A stretch of DNA of 51,623 nt from Oscillibacter sp. (GTDB lineage: Bacteria > Bacillota > Clostridia > Oscillospirales > Oscillospiraceae): the NCBI GenBank assembly GCA_017526785.1, contig JAFXQV010000026.1:1-51623 (forward strand), in the 5' to 3' direction. The translations under genes and the position numbers were made by a program. The notes under the pieces were generated by a model. The model was not told where the DNA came from. It saw only the letters and a program-made list of their open reading frames with translations, and ran no database searches. This document shows positions 37,835 to 47,200 of this stretch, in pieces. How positions within the stretch are numbered: the stretch's first letter is position 1; each line of letters opens with the position of its first letter.

Positions 37835-40342
37835 ATGAGCGCATACGAGGGCGAGGGGCGGTACATTTTCGTCAGCTACAGCCACGCGGACAGCGGACGC
37901 GTACTCGGAATCGTCGCGGCCATGGAGGAGCGGGGCTATCGCGTTTGGTATGACGAACATATCCAAGCGGGGAAGCAGTGGACGGCGGAGCTTGCGGACA
38001 GAATCGCGGGCTGTGAAATCTTCATGCCGTTCATTTCCGCGTCGTTCGCGGCTTCCGAATACTGCATGCAGGAAGTCCGGCACGCGAAGAAAAGGAAACG
38101 GGTCATCGCGCCTCTGCTGTTGGAAAAGGGCGACTTTCCGGAGGAATTGGAATTTCTGCTGGAAAACAGGCAGAGGTTTTCCCTTGTGTCCAAGACGGAT
38201 GATAAACTTTACGCGTGGCTGGACGTTCAGCGGGTTTTCCGGCGTTGCCGCGACGCGACGCCGGACGACGCCATTGTGACGCGGAGCCGTCCGGCCGCGC
38301 CGTCGGCGGAGTTCGTCGGGCGTGAGGACATCCTGCGGGACATTGAGGACATATTCCGCGACGAAAAATCGGCGGTCGTGGTACTGCACGGCGTGGGCGG
38401 CATTGGCAAGAGTGAAATCTGCCGGAAACTGTTCCAAACGTATCGGTCTGAAGCCGGAACGCGTATCGGCTGGGCGATGTGGCGCGGGACACTCCGCGAG
38501 ACCTTTTACGGACAGTTCCCGGACATTGCCGACGAGAACATAGACGCCCACTGGCGGGCGGCACAGAACTATATGCGGACACTCGGCGAATTTCTGCTGA
38601 TGTTCGTCGACAACGCCGACGACATCTCGGACGAGGACGAGGCGCGGCTTACGTCGCTGGGTTGCCGCTTCGTGATAACGTCGCGGAAAGCGGAACATTC
38701 GGGGCGCGTACACGCCGTGGCGGCGGGGCGGCTGGCATTGGACGAGTGCCGGACGCTCTACCGCCGGGCGTACGTCAACTGTCGCGCCGACGACGCCACA
38801 TTAAATGACATTATCAAACTCGCCGGACGCCATACGCTGGCGGTCAGACTGTTGGCCAAGACGCAGAGAGCCGCACATCTGAGCGCGGCGGCGTTGCTGG
38901 ACAAACTGCGGGAATCGGGCTTCAATCTCGCGGGGAAAATCACATACCGCCACACCCCCGAACAGGACAACACCGCCGACGAAAGAGGCGTATTTATCGA
39001 ACACATGAGCCACATTTTTGAGTTGTCGCGCCTGCGGGACATGGACGCGTTGCGGGTTTTACAGGGAATGTCCCTGCTTGCGCCGAACACGCCGATAGCG
39101 TTTGAGACGCTGGAAACGTGGCTGGGGCTGGACGGTTTCGACGCCGTGAACTTCGCCATAGAAACGGGCTGGCTGGAAGAGACGCCGGACGGCGACGGCG
39201 TGTTAATACACGCCGTAATTGCGGCTGTGGTACGCCGCGAGGCCATGCCGGAAGAAACGTACATTGACGCCGTCGCGGGGCGGTTAAGACAAGCCATGTA
39301 TGTAGGCACAACGGAAGTTTTCACGACAAAACTGCCCGTACTGGAACACGCCATAGCGCTGGAACGCGTGGCGGGGTCTCTGGACTTGCAAACGGAGAAT
39401 TACGCAGGCATGCTCCATCAAATGGGATACCTTACCAATGAACAGGGGGACTATGCCAGCGCGTTGGAATGGTTTCAAAAGGCGTTGCGTATCCGGGAAC
39501 GCGTCCTTGGCACAGACCACCCCGACACGGCCACCACCTACAACAATATCGCGGCCGTATATGATGACATGGGGGACTATGCCAGCGCGTTGGAATGGTA
39601 TCAAAAGGCGTTGCGTATCCGGGAACGCGTCCTTGGCACAGACCACCCCGCCACGGCGAAAACTTACGGAAATATCGGTAAGGTATATCAGGCACAAGGG
39701 GACTACGCCAGCGCCTTGGAATGGCACCAAAAGGCATTGCGTATCTTTAAACGCGTCCTTGGCACAGACCACCCCGACACGGCCACCACCTATAACAATA
39801 TCGCGCTTGTTTACGATAACATGGGGGACTATGCCAGCGCGTTGGAATGGTATCAAAAGGCGTTGACGATAGTTGAACGCGTGCTTGGCACAGACCACCC
39901 CTCCACGGCGGCAACTTACAACAATATTGGTCAAGTATATTGGGCGCAGGGGGACTATGCCAGCGCGTTGGAATGGTATCAAAAGGCGTTGCGTATCTGG
40001 GAACGCGTCCTTGGCACAGACCACCCCGACACGGCCACCATCTACAACAATATCGCGGGCGTTTACAAAGCGCGGGGGGACTATGCCAGCGCGTTGGAAT
40101 GGTATCAAAAGGCGTTGCGTATCCGGGAACGCGTCCTTGGCACAGACCACCCCTCCACGGCCATCACCTATCACAATATCGGAACAAACTATTTTGCGCA
40201 GGGCGATTACAAGACGGCGTTGGATTGGATGAATAAGGCGCTTGCTGTGTTCTTAAAAGTTTTGGGTGCGGAACATCCATATACAGACATTGTGCGGGAA
40301 TACATGGACGCCGCAAAGCGTCACCTGTCGGGGCGGGAATAA
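37835..40342 (+). CDS. TIR / NB-ARC-like STAND ATPase / TPR protein (NLR-like immune receptor)
   Basis: The protein has 835 residues from the ATG at 37835, chosen for its ribosome binding site. Residues 8-135 form a TIR domain (RYIFVSYSHADS, GYRVWYDEHIQAGKQW, FISASFAASEYCMQEV), with Glu80 in the position of the NADase catalytic glutamate. A STAND/NB-ARC-like ATPase follows: EFVGRED, P-loop GVGGIGKSE (186-194), Walker B LLMFVDNADD (Asp259) and sensor-like RFVITSR, then HTLAVRLLAK in the GLPL position and a helical arm. From residue 538 there are six near-identical 42-residue kinesin-light-chain-type TPRs plus a diverged seventh. This is the architecture of bacterial NLR-like defence proteins: TPRs sense a trigger, the ATPase oligomerises and TIR destroys NAD+. 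The trigger and antiphage role are inferred. Confidence 0.9.
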   Translation: MSAYEGEGRYIFVSYSHADSGRVLGIVAAMEERGYRVWYDEHIQAGKQWTAELADRIAGCEIFMPFISASFAASEYCMQEVRHAKKRKRVIAPLLLEKGDFPEELEFLLENRQRFSLVSKTDDKLYAWLDVQRVFRRCRDATPDDAIVTRSRPAAPSAEFVGREDILRDIEDIFRDEKSAVVVLHGVGGIGKSEICRKLFQTYRSEAGTRIGWAMWRGTLRETFYGQFPDIADENIDAHWRAAQNYMRTLGEFLLMFVDNADDISDEDEARLTSLGCRFVITSRKAEHSGRVHAVAAGRLALDECRTLYRRAYVNCRADDATLNDIIKLAGRHTLAVRLLAKTQRAAHLSAAALLDKLRESGFNLAGKITYRHTPEQDNTADERGVFIEHMSHIFELSRLRDMDALRVLQGMSLLAPNTPIAFETLETWLGLDGFDAVNFAIETGWLEETPDGDGVLIHAVIAAVVRREAMPEETYIDAVAGRLRQAMYVGTTEVFTTKLPVLEHAIALERVAGSLDLQTENYAGMLHQMGYLTNEQGDYASALEWFQKALRIRERVLGTDHPDTATTYNNIAAVYDDMGDYASALEWYQKALRIRERVLGTDHPATAKTYGNIGKVYQAQGDYASALEWHQKALRIFKRVLGTDHPDTATTYNNIALVYDNMGDYASALEWYQKALTIVERVLGTDHPSTAATYNNIGQVYWAQGDYASALEWYQKALRIWERVLGTDHPDTATIYNNIAGVYKARGDYASALEWYQKALRIRERVLGTDHPSTAITYHNIGTNYFAQGDYKTALDWMNKALAVFLKVLGAEHPYTDIVREYMDAAKRHLSGRE
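39446..40201 (+). repeat. Six tandem 126-bp repeats encoding TPRs, arranged as three 252-bp pairs
   Basis: Units start at 39446, 39572, 39698, 39824, 39950 and 40076, exactly 126 bases apart, with a diverged unit at 40202. The first two thirds of each unit (GDYASALEW...KAL...RVLGTDHP) is nearly invariant at the DNA level. Odd units carry HPDTAT and NNIA; even units carry HP(A/S)TA and NIG followed mostly by AQ. The array thus probably grew by duplication of a two-unit block. Confidence 0.9.
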
Positions 40343-40374
40343 GGGGAACGCATGGCCGCGCGCGGCGCTGTCCG

Positions 40375-41400
40375 TCAAAATAACAGTACGGCGTCGCCGA
40401 ACGAGAAAAAGCGGTAGCGTTCTTTGACCGCTTCCCGGTAGGCGTTCAAAACCCGTTCGCGTCCCGCGAAAGCCGACACTAACATTAAGAGCGTGCTTTC
40501 CGGCAGGTGGAAATTCGTCACCAGCGCGTCCGTGACCTTGAATTTGTAGCCGGGGTAAATGTAAATGCCCGTCCAGCCCGCGCCGGAACGCAGGATTCCG
40601 CTTTCGTCCGCCCACGTTTCGAGCGTCCGGCAGGAGGTCGTACCCACGCAGACGCACCGTCCGCCGCCGGCGCGGGTACGGTTCACCAGTTCGGCGGTCT
40701 CCGGCGGCACAACGCAGTATTCCTTGTGCATTTCGTGTTCAAGAGGGTTCTCCTCCCGCACGGGGCGGAACGTCCCCAAGCCGACATGCAGTGTCACGGA
40801 GCCGATTTCCACGCCGCGCCGACGGATTTCTGACAGCAGTTCTTCCGTGAAATGCAGTCCGGCCGTCGGCGCGGCCGCGCTTCCGTTGACCTTCGCGTAC
40901 ACCGTCTGATAACGTTCGCGGTCGCGGAGTTTCTCGCGGATATACGGCGGCAGGGGCATTTCCCCGAGGCGTTCCAGCACTTCCAGAAAGATTCCGTCCC
41001 ACGTAAATTTTACGAGACGGTTTCCGTTGTCGAGGCGTTCCAGAATCTCCGCCGACAGTTCGCCGTTCCCGAACGTGACGACGCTTCCCGGACGGAGTTT
41101 CCGCCCCGGACGGACGAGGCATTCCCACACGCCGTCGCCGCGTTCCGTCAACAGCAGAATTTCACTGACGCCGCCGCCCGGCTGACGTTGTCCCAACAGC
41201 CGCGCCGGAATCACGCGGGAGTTGTTCAAAATCAGGCAGTCCCCGGGGCATAGAAAGCGCGGCAAATCATAGAAATGATAGTGTCCGATTTCGCCCGTGG
41301 CGCGGTTGAGCGTCATCAGGCGGGAGGCGTCGCGCCGTTCCGACGGGTGCTGGGCTATCAGTTCCGGCGGGAGTTCGTAGGAAAAATCGCTGGTTTTCAT
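40375..41400 (-). CDS. queA: S-adenosylmethionine:tRNA ribosyltransferase-isomerase
   Basis: The protein has 341 residues, the usual QueA length. The start at 41400 ([19 protein letters not shown]) is preceded by AAAGGA; an ATG 39 bases further upstream has no such site. It transfers the ribosyl part of SAM to preQ1 in tRNA, giving epoxyqueuosine in the queuosine pathway. Diagnostic stretches are [48 protein letters not shown] and [19 protein letters not shown]. It stands alone, convergent with the TIR gene, and is divergent from asd. No other queuosine genes are in the window. Confidence 0.97.
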   Translation of the reverse strand: MKTSDFSYELPPELIAQHPSERRDASRLMTLNRATGEIGHYHFYDLPRFLCPGDCLILNNSRVIPARLLGQRQPGGGVSEILLLTERGDGVWECLVRPGRKLRPGSVVTFGNGELSAEILERLDNGNRLVKFTWDGIFLEVLERLGEMPLPPYIREKLRDRERYQTVYAKVNGSAAAPTAGLHFTEELLSEIRRRGVEIGSVTLHVGLGTFRPVREENPLEHEMHKEYCVVPPETAELVNRTRAGGGRCVCVGTTSCRTLETWADESGILRSGAGWTGIYIYPGYKFKVTDALVTNFHLPESTLLMLVSAFAGRERVLNAYREAVKERYRFFSFGDAVLLF

Positions 41401-41432
41401 GGGGAATCCGTCCTTTGTTACCGCTTCCGTTC

Positions 41433-41461
41433 TTGACAAGGCGCGGGAAGCGTGATAGTAT
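41433..41461 (+). promoter_or_regulatory. Promoter of asd-dapA
   Basis: A consensus TTGACA (41433-41438) and TAGTAT (41456-41461) are 17 bases apart, 61 bases before the asd start. Confidence 0.6.
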
Positions 41462-41522
41462 TTCTCCGCTTTCCCGCCGGGCGGGAAAATCCGTGTTTAA
41501 AACGCGTTGGGAGTGAATCCAT

Positions 41523-42608
41523 ATGAGAGAATATAAAGTAGGCGTTATCGGAGCCACGGGCATGGTCGGACAGCGTTTTGTAACGTTGCTGGCAAATCAT
41601 CCTTGGTTCCAGTTAGTCGCGGTCGCGGCGAGCGGCCGGAGCGCCGGGAAAACGTATGAGGAAGCGGTGTCCAACCGCTGGGCGATGTCGGAACCCGTCC
41701 CCGACGCCGCCAAAAATCTGACGATTCTGGACGCCGACGCCGACGCCGAACGTCTCGCCGGACAGGTCGACTTCTGTTTCTGCGCCGTCGACATGAAAAA
41801 AGAGGACATTAAAGCGTTGGAAGAACGTTACGCGAAACTCGAATGTCCGGTTGTATCCAACAACTCCGCCAACCGCTGGACGCCGGATGTCCCCATGGTC
41901 GTACCCGAAATCAACGCCGAACATCTGGACGTTATCCCGGCGCAGAGACAGCGTCTTGGCACCAGACGCGGCTTTATCGCCGTGAAGTCGAATTGTTCCC
42001 TGCAAAGCTACGTCCCGGCTCTGCACCCGTTGCGGAAATACGGTCTCGAGCGCGTGTTAGTGTGTACGTATCAGGCGATTTCCGGCGCGGGCAAGACGTT
42101 CGAGCGCTGGCCGGAAATGGTTGATAACTGTATCCCGTACATCGGCGGCGAGGAGGAGAAGAGCGAACAGGAGCCGCTTAAACTCTGGGGGCGTGTCGAG
42201 GGCGGACGCATTGTCACGGCGGAGAAGCCGTCGATTACCGCGCAGTGTTTCCGCGTGGCCTGTCTCGACGGACACATGGCGGCGGTCTTTATGAAGTTCG
42301 CAGACGGCCGCAAGCCCTCTATGGAGCAAATCCGCGACGACTGGGCGAACTTCCGGGGCGTCGCGCAGGAGTTACGGCTTCCGTCCGCGCCCAAGCAGTT
42401 CCTGCACTACTTCGAGGAACCCGACCGCCCACAGACGCGCCTTGACCGCAATCTCGAACACGGTATGGCCATTTCGTTAGGCCGCCTCCGCCCCGATACG
42501 CAGTACGATTACAAGTTTGCCGGACTGAGCCACAACACCTTACGCGGCGCGGCGGGCGGCGGCGTCCTGCTGGCGGAACTCCTCTGCGCGAAAGGCTACA
42601 TGGACTGA
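41523..42608 (+). CDS. asd: Aspartate-semialdehyde dehydrogenase
   Basis: The protein has 361 residues. It reduces beta-aspartyl phosphate to aspartate semialdehyde with NADPH, the branch point to lysine/diaminopimelate, threonine and methionine. The N-terminal Rossmann motif is VGVIGATGMVGQRF. The nucleophile Cys lies in VKSNCSLQS. YQAISGAGKTF, and later CFRVACLDGHMAAV with the active-site Arg/His region, complete the fold. The length and motifs suit the archaeal/fungal-like Asd subtype also found in Clostridia. It is followed after 28 bases by dapA, which uses its product. Confidence 0.95.
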   Translation: MREYKVGVIGATGMVGQRFVTLLANHPWFQLVAVAASGRSAGKTYEEAVSNRWAMSEPVPDAAKNLTILDADADAERLAGQVDFCFCAVDMKKEDIKALEERYAKLECPVVSNNSANRWTPDVPMVVPEINAEHLDVIPAQRQRLGTRRGFIAVKSNCSLQSYVPALHPLRKYGLERVLVCTYQAISGAGKTFERWPEMVDNCIPYIGGEEEKSEQEPLKLWGRVEGGRIVTAEKPSITAQCFRVACLDGHMAAVFMKFADGRKPSMEQIRDDWANFRGVAQELRLPSAPKQFLHYFEEPDRPQTRLDRNLEHGMAISLGRLRPDTQYDYKFAGLSHNTLRGAAGGGVLLAELLCAKGYMD

Positions 42609-42636
42609 CCAACATCACGGAATGGAGGATTTTATC

Positions 42637-43527
42637 ATGAAAAGCCCCATTTTCACCGGCTGCGGCGTGGCGATTGTGACGCCGTTCCGCAATGACGCCG
42701 TGGACTTCGACGCCTTCGGCAAAATCATCGACTGGCAGATTGACAGCGGCACGGACGCTATTGTAGTATGCGGCACCACCGGAGAATCCGCGACCATGTC
42801 CAACGAGGAACGCTTCCGCACCATTGCCTACTGTGTCGAACGCGTCAACGGGCGTGTCCCGGTTATCGCCGGGAGCGGCACCAACGACACCGCCCACGCC
42901 GTCGAACTCTCCAAGGACGCGCAAAACGCCGGAGCCGACGCGTTGTTACTCGTCACGCCCTACTATAACAAGGCCACGCAAACAGGCCTCATCCTGCACT
43001 ATCAGCGGATTTTGGACGCCGTGGAACGCCCCTGCATTCTGTATAACGTCCCGTCGCGCACGGGCGTGAGTATCGCCCCGGAGACCTGCGCCAAACTCGC
43101 CGGACATCCCAACATTCACGGCATTAAAGAGGCGTCCGGGAACCTGAACGCCATACAGGACATTTTCAACCTCTGCCCGGAAGATTTCTACGTCTGGTCG
43201 GGCAACGACGACCAGACGGTGCCGATTTGCGCACTGGGCGGACAGGGCGTGATTTCCGTCGTGGCGAACGTGTACCCCACGGAAATGCGCCGTATGACCG
43301 AACTGTGCAAGCGCAACGATTACGCCGCCGCCGGAAAGGTACAGGTTTCCTTGAAGCGGCTTTGTGACGCGATGTTTTGCGAGGTGAACCCGGTACCCGT
43401 CAAGGCCGCCATGAATTTAATGGGACTGCCCGCCGGGGAATACCGTCTGCCGATGTGCGACCCGTCCCCCGCGAATCTGGAGCGTATCCGCGACGTGTTA
43501 AAGGAATACGGACTGTTACAGGGCTGA
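42637..43527 (+). CDS. dapA: 4-hydroxy-tetrahydrodipicolinate synthase
   Basis: The protein has 296 residues. I chose the ATG at 42637, seven bases after GGAGG, over an upstream ATG at 42622. It condenses pyruvate with aspartate semialdehyde, the first step committed to diaminopimelate and lysine. The TIM-barrel motifs are GCGVAIVTPF, CGTTGESATMS, VIAGSGTNDT, the Tyr in ILYNVPSRTG and the Schiff-base Lys in HGIKEASGN. It pairs with asd directly upstream, so two consecutive steps are co-expressed. dapB and later genes are not in the window. Confidence 0.97.
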   Translation: MKSPIFTGCGVAIVTPFRNDAVDFDAFGKIIDWQIDSGTDAIVVCGTTGESATMSNEERFRTIAYCVERVNGRVPVIAGSGTNDTAHAVELSKDAQNAGADALLLVTPYYNKATQTGLILHYQRILDAVERPCILYNVPSRTGVSIAPETCAKLAGHPNIHGIKEASGNLNAIQDIFNLCPEDFYVWSGNDDQTVPICALGGQGVISVVANVYPTEMRRMTELCKRNDYAAAGKVQVSLKRLCDAMFCEVNPVPVKAAMNLMGLPAGEYRLPMCDPSPANLERIRDVLKEYGLLQG

Positions 43528-43541
43528 TTCTCCCTGCCGCA

Positions 43542-43575
43542 AGCCGTCGGAAGCGTACGTTTCCGGCGGCTTTTT
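43542..43575 (+). terminator. Intrinsic terminator of asd-dapA
   Basis: AGCCGTCGGAA and TTCCGGCGGCT form an 11-bp stem around GCGTACG, followed by TTTTT. The T-run touches the stop codon of the convergent DUF4160 gene. Confidence 0.85.
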
Positions 43576-43846
43576 ATCTGACGTATTTTTCGTATCCATG
43601 ATACGCAATCCAGAAATCACGGATTTCGTCGGCGTTTTCGTTCAAAAAGCGCATAATTTTGTTTAAGTCGCTCCGGGAAATCCGGGAGGCGTTATGCGCC
43701 AGTTCAAAAGTACCGTCCGAAAGAAGCCAGATTTTCGTGGAGTTCGCGCCCGGACGGCGTTTCGAGATATGCACATGGATTGGCTCTCCGTTCTCAAAGC
43801 TCCAAATGCTGATTTGAAAGCCGAACAATTCGTACAGCTTAGGCAT
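43574..43846 (-). CDS. DUF4160-family protein
   Basis: The protein has 90 residues; the start at 43846 is preceded by AGGAG. The sequence MPKLYELFGFQISIWS followed by GEPIHVHISKRRPGAN and a C-terminal IRDFWIAYHG fits DUF4160, a small family whose genes usually sit beside another small gene in a toxin-antitoxin-like arrangement. The function has not been shown to my knowledge. Its start lies within the end of the upstream partner gene (8-base overlap), so translation is coupled. Confidence 0.75.
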   Translation of the reverse strand: MPKLYELFGFQISIWSFENGEPIHVHISKRRPGANSTKIWLLSDGTFELAHNASRISRSDLNKIMRFLNENADEIRDFWIAYHGYEKYVR

Positions 43847-44084
43847 CTTCAAGCGCTCCTTCGGCAATGGCGTCGCGGTTGCGACACAAGAAACGCTGAA
43901 AGTAATCCACTTCGGCGGGGGGAAAGCCGTCGTTACGGATAATCCCGCCGTCCAAGTCCATAACCGCCGTATTGAAGCCCTTGTTTTTCGCCTGTTCAAA
44001 CGTAACCTCGACGCCGCTTTCTGTGCGCGTGTAGGTCACGACCGTGTTGCCGTGTACGCAGAGCGTGACGTAATGACGCCGCAT
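43839..44084 (-). CDS. Small protein paired with DUF4160
   Basis: The protein has 81 residues; the start at 44084 follows AAAGGAGG, whereas an upstream ATG lacks a site. It begins MRRHYVTLCVHGNTVVTY and ends RDAIAEGALEDA. I do not recognise a named family. It is a small soluble alpha/beta protein with no membrane segment. It overlaps the following DUF4160 gene by 8 bases, and the pair looks like a stand-alone bicistron. A role as antitoxin or regulator of its partner is possible but unproven. Confidence 0.65.
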   Translation of the reverse strand: MRRHYVTLCVHGNTVVTYTRTESGVEVTFEQAKNKGFNTAVMDLDGGIIRNDGFPPAEVDYFQRFLCRNRDAIAEGALEDA

Positions 44085-44190
44085 TTTCAACGCCTCCTTT
44101 ACGGCCTCCATGCTACCACATCCGGCGCGGATTTGCAATAGCCGTTGTCTTTTTTGCTGTCAAAGTCACTTGGCACCGACGACGAAAATT

Positions 44191-44220
44191 TTGACATTTA
44201 CATTTCCCGCGCTTTATGGT
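44191..44220 (+). promoter_or_regulatory. Promoter of the phosphodiester glycosidase gene
   Basis: TTGACA (44191-44196) and TATGGT (44215-44220) are 18 bases apart, 69 bases before the ATG at 44290. A TATGAT five bases further downstream is an alternative -10 with poorer spacing. Confidence 0.45.
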
Positions 44221-44289
44221 ATGATTCCCAGCGGCGGATTCATCCATAGGGCGCGTTTTGTCCGCCACCACAGAACGGAGGTTTTTTCT

Positions 44290-47200
44290 ATGAGGAAAAT
44301 ACGCTCATGTCTGGCGCTTTTTCTCGTCGCGGCGTCTCTGCTGTCGCTGACGTTCCCCGCGCTTGCGGACTCCGAGGCGCTCGGGACGACTGTCCAGCGC
44401 ACGGATACCGCCATTCACCAGAACACGCAGCTTTCGACCAATGTCTTTTGGAGTTCGTACTTCTCGAACTTCCGCACGGAAAATTTTGTCACCTACAAGC
44501 CCAACGGCGATGTAAAGCCGCTTGTGACCTACGGCGACGCTCTGACGGATGTCAGTACCATGACCCGCGCCGCGAACTACCTGCAGAATAACGGCTACCG
44601 GGTTGTGTGCGGAATCAACGGCGACTTCTTCAACACAAGAAACGGCCTGCCCGTGGGGCTGGTCGTCACGGACGGCAAGCTCCGCACGTCCGACGCCGGA
44701 TACTACGCAGTCGGGTTCCGCGCCGACGGGAGCGCGATTTTGGGCAAGCCGTCCCTGAAAATCCACGCCGATTTCGGCTACAAAATCTACGAGGAGAGCG
44801 GGTATGGCACGCAGGTCGTACGCGATATCGCCGCGATTAATAAGGCGCGTGTCTCGACGGGCGGCATTTATCTGTTTACCCGCGACTTCAGTTCCACCCA
44901 CACCACCGGGAACACGGAGAACGGCTTCGACGCCATTTGCACGGTTACATCCGGGTCACTGACCATCGGCGGCACGGTCAAAATGCGTGTCGACGAGGTG
45001 CGGGAGACCGCCAAGCCCACGCCCATCGGCGCGAATCAGATTGTCTTGTCTGTCAATCGCAAATCCAACGAATACTGGCAAAAGGCGTTTGTCAACCTCC
45101 CGGTTGGTTCGACGATTACGCTGACCGTCACGGCAGCCAATGAGCAGTGGAACACCGTACAGCAGGCCATGGGGGCGCTCTATCTGCTGGCCGAAAACGG
45201 CAGGGTCGTCAACACGACGCAGACTTCCAAGGGTCCCCGAACCGCTGTCGGGCAGAAGCCCGACGGAACTTTGATATTCTACACCATAGACGGCAGAATC
45301 AGCGGACACTCCATCGGCGCGACGCTCTACCAGACCGCGCAACGCCTGTTGGAGTTGGGCTGTTCCACTGTGCTGGGTCTCGACGGCGGCGGCTCCACGA
45401 CGATTTCCGTCACCATGCCCGATTCCAGCAAGGCCGCGACGATTAACAGGCCGTCCGAGGGAACCGAGCGCGCCGTCACGAACAAGCTCTTTCTCGTCTC
45501 CAACAAGAAAGCGACCGGAGTTCTTGACCACTTCTATTTAGTGCCAGACCACGCGGTGGTTCTGGCGGGAAGCCAAGTCCGCCTGAAAGTCACTGGCGTG
45601 GACACGGCTTACTTTCCCATGGAGGCGGCCTGTAATTTGAGCGCGTCCGCCGGAACCTTCAACGGACAGGTTCTCACGACGCCCAAGAGCGGCGGAAAGG
45701 TCACGGTCACGGCTTCCGCGAATCAGAAAACGGGCAGTACCGTCATCGAGGCCGTCACAACGCCCGATTCCATTACCGTACGCAACGCCGCCGGAAAGGC
45801 CGTCGAGACGTTGCAACTGTCCCCGGGGGCTTCCGCGCAGTTCACCGCCAGCGCCGCCTACAAGCATTTGAAGCTGTACGCCGAGGCGGGCGCGTTCAAC
45901 TGGTCGAACGCCACGCAGTGCGGCAAGATTTCGGAAACCGGCCTCTACACCGCCGCCAAGCCCGGAGACGATACGATTACCGTCACTTGTGGCGGGCGGA
46001 GCGTCAAGATTCCTGTCACGGTCTCCAAGGTTCCGTTGAAGGCGCTGGAAGATTTCGAGGAAACGCCGTCCGGCACCGGAAACGGCGCAGCGCTGGTCAA
46101 CGTCGTGGGCGGCGAGTATCCGCGTTACGGGCGCGGCGCTGGCGAGTTCCACTACGACATGAGCGGCCAGACCCCCACCGTCACAGAGGACAATTCCACC
46201 CGCATGACCCCCGACGAGCTTGCCGAGCTGTCGGGGACGGTTCCCGAGGAAGGCGTTCCCGTCTCGTGGGAGGCCGTGTCGGACGTGTACGGCGAGGATA
46301 TCGGCGTTTTGCCGCCCGAATTTGATGACATTATCCCGTCGGAAAACGGTCTGGCTGACGATTCCGGCGACATTCTCCCACCGGATGAAAGCGGCGACAT
46401 TCTCCCGTCGAACAACTTGCCGGACGAAAGCGGCTCCGTTGAGGTCAGTTCCGATATCGAGCAAGGGGAAATCTGGAACCCGGAACTGAACGGCGCGTAT
46501 GACGCTTCGGACGGTCAAGCATTCCATCATGACATCTCCGACGGGGACGCGTTCCAGTACGGCGGGCTGGAATGGGAGGACGCTTTACAGTGGGCGGACG
46601 CGTTCGCGTCTGTCGGCGACAACGACGAAAGTTTGTACGGCAACGCGGCCGCCTCCGTCCCCGACGGCGAGATTATCGCGCCCGACACCACAGGCGGCGA
46701 TACCGTCACGCCCGTTGACAGTGGCGATATCGTTACCCCTGTTGACAACGGCGGCGCGAAAGAGCCTGTTCCCGCGCCCGGTAACGTGAAACTGCTGGAC
46801 GGCGGCGGGAGTGTCGGCGTACAGTGGCGCTACACAAGGCCGTTGTCCGCGCCCGGTATCCCCTATGAGAGCGTGTCGATTTGGGTCAAAGGCGACGGTT
46901 CGGGAAATCGACTCGCCCTGCTCTGCCGCGACGCCTCCGGGAAAGAAGTACAAATCCCCGTCACCGCGCTGGACTTCACCGACTGGCGCAGACAGTTCGT
47001 GCCGCTGGGCAGTACCGCCTACTCTATCGCCGGATACGCCGTCAATACGCCCACCGGAACGGCCGACGACCAAGTGTTTGAGGAGACGCCCCGCGCCGGG
47101 GTCATCTACCTTGACCAGATGGTGGCCACTTACAACGGCCTTGTGGACACAGTCCCGCCCTCCGTCAAGCTCTCGCGCAAGGACAACGTGATTACGGCCA

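Noticed and set aside
39446-40201. CRISPR-like or non-coding satellite array
   Set aside because: The 126-bp repeats keep frame perfectly and encode clear TPRs inside the TIR/NB-ARC gene.
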